Source: Maritalea mobilis (lineage in GTDB: Bacteria > Pseudomonadota > Alphaproteobacteria > Rhizobiales > Devosiaceae). From it: a stretch of DNA of 64,000 nt. Below, one piece after another: positions 59,701-64,000 of the stretch. The stretch is from positions 744,001 through 808,000 of the forward strand of contig NZ_SNYR01000002.1 in assembly GCF_004363175.1 (NCBI RefSeq), given 5' to 3'. The notes under the pieces were generated by a model that had not been told where the DNA came from, made no database searches, and saw only the letters and a program-made list of their open reading frames with translations. Positions within the stretch are counted from its first letter, which is position 1. Every line of letters begins with the position of its first letter. Made by a program: the position numbers and the translations under genes.

Positions 59701-60423
59701 CGCCTGTTTCAAGCTGGTCACCAGCAGGATTAGCGGGGTGAGCCCTTCCTTATGCAATGCTCTCGCCATGCGCTCGATGGGGCGCAGATTGCCACCATCC
59801 ATGAGGGCGCGATAGGCAATGATGGGGGTATATTTAGCGTTGGGATCGACGGTGATTTCATCAAGATTGCTGACCAAATGCCGCTCGTGCCAGATGGCGG
59901 CATTGGGGGCCGGTTGTGGCGCGGGCAATTCTGCTGTTTCACCTCTAGCGCGGTGGCGCAGATAAGTGAGTAAAGCACTTAGATTTTGTGCGCCGCCCGC
60001 GATAAAGGCTTGATGCAACTGCTCGTAGATTTCGCCATCGATGGTCGAGCGGCTTTTCAAGTCCGGGTCCGGGTTGGCATCGCCGGGCAAGAGTGCCAGT
60101 TCAATACCGCGATCGGCGCACAGGGCGGTGAGCTGATCAACGCCATAGGTCCAATAGGCGCGGCCACCGAGCACACGCACCACGATTAATTTGGCATGTT
60201 GCGCCGTATCATCGAGCCAGAGGTCGATGGAGTAATTGTGGCTCAAGCGCATGGTGTTGGCGAGGCGCACATCGTTAGCGCCTTGAGCATCTACTGCACC
60301 TGCAAAGGCGGCCAGTTCGCTATCAGCGGCGGATAGGATAAGCAGCAGCTCAGGCGATTGGCCTAAGTCAATCGCCTCCCCCTCTTGCTGGATGGCCCCA
60401 GCTTGGGCTGATAATAAATGCAT
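56710..60423 (-). CDS. cobN: Cobaltochelatase subunit CobN
   Basis: Large subunit (1237 residues) of the ATP-dependent cobaltochelatase CobNST, which inserts cobalt into hydrogenobyrinate diamide. Family blocks seen: DHLTPPLTRAETYGPLKDLE, DALIHNGKHGNLEWLPGKAV, VLPTGRNFYSLDNRAVPTQT and VLSVWGTANMRTGGDDIAQA. The start is ATG 60423 (MHLLSAQAG), overlapping the cobW stop by one base; a longer frame to 60525 lies inside cobW. CobS and CobT are not in the window. Codons at 58985-59082 are AT-rich and unlike the rest of the gene (CTA, ATA, AGA, GGA). Confidence 0.95.
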   Translation of the reverse strand: MHLLSAQAGAIQQEGEAIDLGQSPELLLILSAADSELAAFAGAVDAQGANDVRLANTMRLSHNYSIDLWLDDTAQHAKLIVVRVLGGRAYWTYGVDQLTALCADRGIELALLPGDANPDPDLKSRSTIDGEIYEQLHQAFIAGGAQNLSALLTYLRHRARGETAELPAPQPAPNAAIWHERHLVSNLDEITVDPNAKYTPIIAYRALMDGGNLRPIERMARALHKEGLTPLILLVTSLKQAEPVQFAQKLFARFDPQVILNATGFALGINDLSEADNPFAYTDAPILQLVQAGRAEEVWQEDIQGLNTKDLAMQIVLPELDGRAGNILIAHKAQNIWHDASECPLSVNEPHVSGIDAAAKLAKNWVTLRQKQVAERKVGIVLANYPIRDGRLANGVGYDAPASTLNILQFLQEAGYALDHLPDSGNALIEMLQNGPTNAAPKRGTSQATITLENYRKLYEILPETLKNSIEERWGTPETDPFFRNDHFELPAIQFGHAAILIQPARGYDLDEEAIYHDPDLVPPHGYLAGYFWLKHQFAADALIHNGKHGNLEWLPGKAVALSDECYPHMLWAQLPHFYPFIVNDPGEGTQAKRRTGAVIIDHLTPPLTRAETYGPLKDLEALADEFYNASGMDQRRIKDLKQRIFDLCADTGLAADMGLGDAQDDDALQTIDTFLCELKEAQIRDGLHILGQAPEGRLKYDLLVALTRVPRGSERDQDLSIIRALADDLGLGFDPLSAELGKEWTGPRPAILQSQLDDTWRHTGHTVERLEQLAFALVAGEMEPEADWSATRTILDAIQSDISPKLDQSGALEKTNLLRGLDGKFVPPGPSGAPTRGRLDVLPTGRNFYSLDNRAVPTQTAWELGVKSAENLVTRHFQDHGLYLKSIVLSVWGTANMRTGGDDIAQALALIGAKPKWDFGSTRVSGYEIIPLAKMNRPRVDVTLRISGFFRDAFPAQIELFDRAIRAIGALDEPEDMNPIAARMRSDALELMQKGRDEDAAAMEAGYRIFGSKPGSYGAGLQGIMDSGRWNELGDIAETFLNWGQYAYGTKANGTVARGALINRLKNIDAVVHNQDNREHDLLDSDDYYQFEGGLSATAKHLQGEAPANYHNDHSRPERPVAKTLEEEIAKVMRSRVVNPKWINGVMRHGYKGAFEIIATTDYMFAFAATTGAVKSHHFDLAFEAFVLNDEVRDFIQANNKYGYDELIDKFNEAVRRGFWSPKRNSVYAFLDGGNG

Positions 60424-61472
60424 CAGGAAAAGGCTTTTTCGAGCCGTTCTGAAATTGCTGCGCGGTCCAGCGGAGACTGGCCGATCACCACCAGCGAGGT
60501 TTGTTTTTCCTCGTCGCTGGTCCAAGGTCGATCAAAATAGGTGTCGACGCGCGGGCCTACGGCCTGCACTGAAAGCCGCGCGGGTGCATCTTTAATCGCC
60601 GCAAAACCTTTGAGGCGCAGAATGTCGAAATCCTTGATCACATTGCTGATTGCGTTGCCCAACTGCACCTTGTCTGCGGCAGCAGGCAGGCGGATGGAGA
60701 AGCTGTCAAAATCATCATGTTCGTGATGGTGATCTTCGCCCTCATGGTGATGTTCATGGTGGGACTTACGCCCATCCATATCTAACTCGCTTTCGGCTTC
60801 GATGCCGAGCAAGGCGGCCATATCAATCTCACCCTTTTGGGTGCGCACCAGTTTCACGCCCTCACGCAATTCTTTGCGGATAGCGGCTTCGACTTTTTCC
60901 AAATCTTCCGGTGACACAAGGTCGGATTTGTTGAGCAACACCAAATCGGCACAGATCAATTGATCTTCGAACAGTTCGCCCAACGGGGTTTCGTGATCGA
61001 GCATTTCGTCTTGCTTGCGCTGGGCATCTACCGCTGCTTCGTTCGAAGCAAAACGGCCCGCTGCGAGGGCGGAGGCGTCAGCCACGGTGACGACGCCATC
61101 GACGGTGACATCGGCTTTGATCTCTGGCCAATTGAAGGCGCGCACAAGCGGTTGCGGCAACGCCAAGCCAGAGGTTTCAATCACAATATGATCCGGGCGA
61201 TTGTCGCTTTGCAGCAGCGCGGTAATGGTAGGGATAAAATCTTCGGCCACGGTGCAGCAAATGCAGCCATTGGCCAGCTCGACCATATCGGTTTCGCTGC
61301 ACGCTTCATCACCGCAGCCTTGCAGCACATCGCGGTCCACGCCGACATCGCCAAATTCATTGATGATCAGCGCAATGCGCTTGCCTTTGGCATTGTTCAA
61401 CACATGGCGCACAAGGGTTGTTTTGCCCGCGCCAAGAAAGCCGGTGATCACCGTTGCTGGAATCTTTTTCAT
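60423..61472 (-). CDS. cobW: CobW metallochaperone GTPase
   Basis: COG0523 G3E GTPase (349 residues) thought to deliver cobalt to the CobNST chelatase. N-terminal P-loop VITGFLGAGKTTLVRHVL, metal-binding motif NGCICCTVAEDF (CxCC), NKSD in LVLLNKSDLVSPED, and a His-rich insert HHEHHHEGEDHHHEHDD at about residue 245. ATG 61472 follows AAGGAGC, which sits next to a hairpin in the riboswitch leader. First gene of cobW-cobN-cobO. Confidence 0.95.
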   Translation of the reverse strand: MKKIPATVITGFLGAGKTTLVRHVLNNAKGKRIALIINEFGDVGVDRDVLQGCGDEACSETDMVELANGCICCTVAEDFIPTITALLQSDNRPDHIVIETSGLALPQPLVRAFNWPEIKADVTVDGVVTVADASALAAGRFASNEAAVDAQRKQDEMLDHETPLGELFEDQLICADLVLLNKSDLVSPEDLEKVEAAIRKELREGVKLVRTQKGEIDMAALLGIEAESELDMDGRKSHHEHHHEGEDHHHEHDDFDSFSIRLPAAADKVQLGNAISNVIKDFDILRLKGFAAIKDAPARLSVQAVGPRVDTYFDRPWTSDEEKQTSLVVIGQSPLDRAAISERLEKAFS

Positions 61473-61482
61473 TTTTGCTCCT

Positions 61483-61498
61483 TGAGGCATTTGCCTCA
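61483..61498 (-). promoter_or_regulatory. Hairpin abutting the cobW ribosome site (putative riboswitch platform)
   Basis: On the RNA, TGAGGCA and TGCCTCA pair around AA; the last base of the stem is the first A of the Shine-Dalgarno AAGGAGC. It lies between the cobalamin aptamer and the ATG, where ligand-driven control of translation would act. Confidence 0.55.
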
Positions 61499-61524
61499 CC
61501 GTCCACCCGACGGCATTCGAGTTA

Positions 61525-61720
61525 TGTTGGCGATGGCAGGTCTCCTGGCTCGCGATTCGAACGATCTCAACCAGCCTTCCCGAAATTTCAGTGGCAAATT
61601 GGTTGCGATCTTATCGCTTACAGTTGCGGGGGCAGCCCTGGATTCGTTCCCCGAATTGGGTCGAACTCACCATGTTCCCTTTTCACTTATAAGGTGCTTT
61701 TGCACCCATAAGACCGTCGC
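61525..61720 (-). ncRNA. Cobalamin riboswitch upstream of cobW
   Basis: The minus-strand leader of cobW shows the aptamer's conserved parts in order: GGTGCAAAAGCACC, AAGTGAAAAGGGAA, GGTGAG, GAATCC, GCTGCCCCCGCAACTG (61621-61636), GCCACTG, CGGGAAGGC and the B12 box GCCAGGAGACCTGCC (61535-61549). When adenosylcobalamin binds, such switches turn expression down. It should govern cobW-cobN-cobO. Confidence 0.95.
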
Positions 61721-61755
61721 GTGAACCTTATGAATTGCATGTGCAGCCGGAAGCG

Positions 61756-62466
61756 TCAATCATTCAATTGAGCGCCGCCCAATGTGCCGCACATCATCTG
61801 CCGTTTGCCCGCATGACCCTTTTTGCGGATCACTTCGAATCCTGCTGCCTGCAAATTGCGGCGCACCCAACCGGCGGCAGTATAGGTCGCGAACGTTCCG
61901 TCGGGATGGGTATGAGTCGCGAGCGCTTGCATCAACTTTTCACCCCACATGGCTGGATTTTTGGCCGGGGCGAAACCGTCCAGATACCATGCGTCTGCCC
62001 TGCCTTGCCATTTGGGCAGGGTTTGGGTGACGTCACCGATTTGGAGCTGAAGCACTATGCCCGGTTCAATTTCAACCGCGTCGCCAGCTGCAATTTGATC
62101 CCAATGGCCCAGCATAAGTTCGCGCAATTCTGTCAGCATGGGCCACGGTTGGAGCGCGCGCTCAATCTGGTCTGCAGTCATGGGGTAAAGTTCAAATGAG
62201 GTGAAGTGGAGCAATTGATTTTCGCTACACACTTCACGCCATAGGCGCCAGGTTTCGAGAAAGTTTAGCCCGGTGCCGAAGCCAAGTTCGCCGATTGCGA
62301 ATTGATGCTTCTGCGTCCACCGATCTGGGATGTTGTTGGATTGGATAAAGACATAATCACATTCTAACCGCCCATCGTCGTGGGAATAGAAATGGTCGCC
62401 AAATTCGGGCGAAAACGGCATATCGTTTTCGTGCCACTCCAAATCTGGTGATGTTGGCTTTGCCAT
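61756..62466 (-). CDS. mnmD: tRNA 5-methylaminomethyl-2-thiouridine methyltransferase
   Basis: Stand-alone MnmD (236 residues), the methyltransferase half of MnmC, acting on the tRNA wobble uridine. Typical blocks: SPEFGDHFYSHDDG, IGELGFGTGLNFLETWRLW (SAM motif), and WYLDGFAPAKNPAMWGEKLM with the conserved Asp. ATG 62466 follows GCGGAGAA; an upstream in-frame ATG at 62520 would pass through the terminator hairpin. It is the closest upstream gene to the cobW leader. Confidence 0.92.
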   Translation of the reverse strand: MAKPTSPDLEWHENDMPFSPEFGDHFYSHDDGRLECDYVFIQSNNIPDRWTQKHQFAIGELGFGTGLNFLETWRLWREVCSENQLLHFTSFELYPMTADQIERALQPWPMLTELRELMLGHWDQIAAGDAVEIEPGIVLQLQIGDVTQTLPKWQGRADAWYLDGFAPAKNPAMWGEKLMQALATHTHPDGTFATYTAAGWVRRNLQAAGFEVIRKKGHAGKRQMMCGTLGGAQLND

Positions 62467-62478
62467 GCTTTTCTCCGC

Positions 62479-62508
62479 AAAACACCCGGCTGTTACACCG
62501 GGTGTTTT
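62479..62508 (-). terminator. Terminator of the second TRAP operon, close to mnmD start
   Basis: AAAACACCCGG pairs perfectly over 11 bases with CCGGGTGTTTT around an 8-base loop. On the minus strand the stem ends GTTTTG. The mnmD ATG is 13 bases beyond the hairpin, so the Shine-Dalgarno GGAG lies just outside it. Confidence 0.75.
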
Positions 62509-62535
62509 AGGATTTATCACACGATAAGAAAAGGG

Positions 62536-63840
62536 CTAATCAAACATCGCATTGGGCAGCATCAGCGCGATTTCTGGGAAGATGACAATCAACGCTAAAG
62601 TGGCGATCATGGCCAGCCAGAAGGGCATAATGCCTGCAAAGATGGTTTCGATTTTCACATCTTGCACCACGCTTTTCACAATGAACACATTGACGCCAAC
62701 TGGAGGTGAGATCAGCCCCATTTCTAGAACGATCACCATTACGACCCCGAGCCAGATGGGATCGAAGCCCAACCCGACCACCAGCGGGAACACGATGGGC
62801 AAAGTGATCACCAAGAGGGAAAGCCCTTCAATGAACATGCCCAAAATCACATAGCCCAACAGGATGAGCGCCAAAGTGCCATAAGTGCCCAATGCCAACC
62901 CAGCCATAGCCGCTGCGATAGTGGCTGGCAGATGGGACAGCGCGACGAAGGGCGCGAACACGTTAGCGCCCACCAGAATGAAAAAGGCCATGCCCGTGGT
63001 TTTAAGTGTTTCGGCACTAACATCGTAAAGAGTGGCCCACGTGCATTTGCGCCGAACGATCAACATCACCAGCGCAAAGAATGCGCCGACGCCCGCCGCT
63101 TCAACAGGGGTGAACAACCCAGTGTAAATGCCGCCAATGGTGATCAACACAATACCGCCAATGCCTGTGGCCCGAAGCAAGCTTGCGAGTTTTTCTTTGG
63201 TGGTGAATTGCGGTCCGCGCGGCCCCTCTTCCGGCCAAATAAAGGTGACCACAGCAATCGCCAGCAAAAACATGGTGGTGAGCAAAATGCCGGGCAACAC
63301 GCCCGCCATAAACAGGCGACCGATGGATTCCTCGGTCAGCACCGCATAAATCACAAAGCCTGTGGACGGTGGGATCAAAATGCCCAAAGTGCCGCCTGCC
63401 GCGATGGCACCGGTGGCCAGCTTTGGCCCATAATTAAACCGCCGCATTTCAGGATAGGCCACTTTGCCCATGGTGATGGCCGAGGCGATGGATGAGCCCG
63501 ACAGTGCGGCGAAACCAGCGCAACCAAGAATGGTGGCTGCGGCCAACCCGCCCCTTAACCGTCCAATCATTTTGTGCGCTGCTTCGAACAAATCTCGGCT
63601 TAAGCCTGCAGCGGACGCTAAGTTACCCATCAAGATAAAGAGGGGAATGATGGTCAGTTCATAAACCGTGACGGTGGCAAAAACCTGCCCGCTTAGCGTG
63701 AATGCGGCGGCTTGGAAGCCGGACAAAAAGATTGTGCCGACAAAGCCAACAACTAACAGCGCCACGGCCACTGGTGCGCCCATGGCCAAAAAGACAAATA
63801 GGGCGACAAAGCCCAAAACACCATAGAGTTCTGGGCTCAT
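62536..63840 (-). CDS. dctM: TRAP transporter large permease (DctM), second system
   Basis: A 434-residue multi-helix permease of the DctM/YiaN family: VTVYELTIIPLFILMGNLAS, IAAGGTLGILIPPSTGFVIY, LGMFIEGLSLLVITLPIVFP and SPPVGVNVFIVKSVVQDVKI. It is a paralogue of the permease at 30278 but clearly diverged. Overlaps the small permease by 4 bases (ATGA). The substrate is unknown. Confidence 0.93.
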   Translation of the reverse strand: MSPELYGVLGFVALFVFLAMGAPVAVALLVVGFVGTIFLSGFQAAAFTLSGQVFATVTVYELTIIPLFILMGNLASAAGLSRDLFEAAHKMIGRLRGGLAAATILGCAGFAALSGSSIASAITMGKVAYPEMRRFNYGPKLATGAIAAGGTLGILIPPSTGFVIYAVLTEESIGRLFMAGVLPGILLTTMFLLAIAVVTFIWPEEGPRGPQFTTKEKLASLLRATGIGGIVLITIGGIYTGLFTPVEAAGVGAFFALVMLIVRRKCTWATLYDVSAETLKTTGMAFFILVGANVFAPFVALSHLPATIAAAMAGLALGTYGTLALILLGYVILGMFIEGLSLLVITLPIVFPLVVGLGFDPIWLGVVMVIVLEMGLISPPVGVNVFIVKSVVQDVKIETIFAGIMPFWLAMIATLALIVIFPEIALMLPNAMFD

Positions 63841-64000
63841 CGCAATAGCCTTTCCACCAGCAACAAGAGTGCGCTAAGTCCGCTGCCCGCTGCCACTGCA
63901 TAATAGGATGGACCGAACGGCAATTGCAGCAGCAAAGTGCTCTCGCCAAAGCTTGCCGCTTCCAGCGCGTTAGAGAAGGCGCGCCACGACAAATAGCTTA
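63837..64000 (-). CDS. dctQ: TRAP transporter small permease (DctQ), C-terminal part
   Basis: The last 53 or so codons of a gene that begins beyond the window's right end. The translation ends SYYAVAAGSGLSALLLLVER then LLR and stop, a typical DctQ last helix, preceded by SFGESTLLLQLPFGPSYY. The TGA overlaps the dctM ATG (ATGA). Confidence 0.85.
   Translation of the reverse strand, partial: SYLSWRAFSNALEAASFGESTLLLQLPFGPSYYAVAAGSGLSALLLLVERLLR

Noticed and set aside
62981-63495. Plus-strand frames opposite the second dctM
   Set aside because: Shadow frames; the minus-strand permease has clear family signatures and helices.

Overview
The window looks like a chromosomal segment of an alphaproteobacterium, most likely a free-living (perhaps marine) member of the Hyphomicrobiales/Rhizobiales. 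The evidence is the gene repertoire (Entner-Doudoroff operon, aerobic-type cobalamin genes with CobN/CobW, tripartite TRAP transporters, phenylacetyl-CoA pathway, fused indolepyruvate oxidoreductase) and a moderate G+C that looks a little over 50% by eye. No rRNA, tRNA, phage, integrase or intact insertion sequence was seen.

Layout. 1-2125: end of an ABC importer operon (permease, periplasmic binding protein) and a lone CoxG-like protein. 2258-5894: an operon of three poorly characterised genes (a TelA-like coiled-coil protein, a one-pass membrane protein resembling DUF6384, and a long coiled-coil protein with a basic Ser/Gly tail), followed by a methyltransferase. 6667-7248: a lipoprotein. 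7311-12306: sugar kinase-zwf-pgl-edd, the upper Entner-Doudoroff pathway. 12487-26838: the large cobalamin locus in several divergent operons (DUF1636-cobU; cobA-cobB-cobQ-cobD; cbiD-cobK; cbiX-cobH-cobL-cobI-cbiG/cobJ-cobM). 27126-30248: single genes (diguanylate cyclase, hydrolase, MerR regulator, DUF1697, HAD phosphatase). 30278-33178: a dctPQM TRAP transporter. 33248-37611 and 37749-48463: phenylacetate degradation genes. These are paaG-paaI-paaJ-paaK-tetR on the minus strand, and on the plus strand a fused PaaF/PaaH, a cytochrome P450, paaZ and paaX, then paaABCDE. 48529-49032: a kinase-like pseudogene. 49554-53538: fused indolepyruvate ferredoxin oxidoreductase with a divergent Lrp/AsnC regulator, a second route from aromatic amino acids to arylacetyl-CoA. 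53551-56061: two GNAT proteins, a rhodanese and an ornithine cyclodeaminase homologue. 56084-61720: cobW-cobN-cobO behind a cobalamin riboswitch. 61756-64000: mnmD and part of a second TRAP transporter.

The genes work together in three blocks. Glucose-6-phosphate goes through Zwf, Pgl and Edd to KDPG. Phenylacetate (PaaK), or arylpyruvates via the oxidoreductase, become CoA thioesters that PaaABCDE epoxidises and PaaG, PaaZ, PaaF/H and PaaJ open and cleave. Two loci supply most of the corrin pathway. The corrin gene set is a mosaic: CbiX, CbiG and CbiD are typical of the cobalt-early route, and CobN of the cobalt-late route. No CobG/CobZ, CobF, CobS or CobT is present in the window.

Most worth a second look: the uncharacterised three-gene coiled-coil/membrane operon; two clusters of palindromes that mostly keep a TCAAG/CTTGA loop while the stems change in a compensatory way, one cluster bounded by short inverted repeats; an AT-rich rare-codon island inside cobN; a kinase gene interrupted by one TGA; and a hairpin that buries a ribosome binding site.
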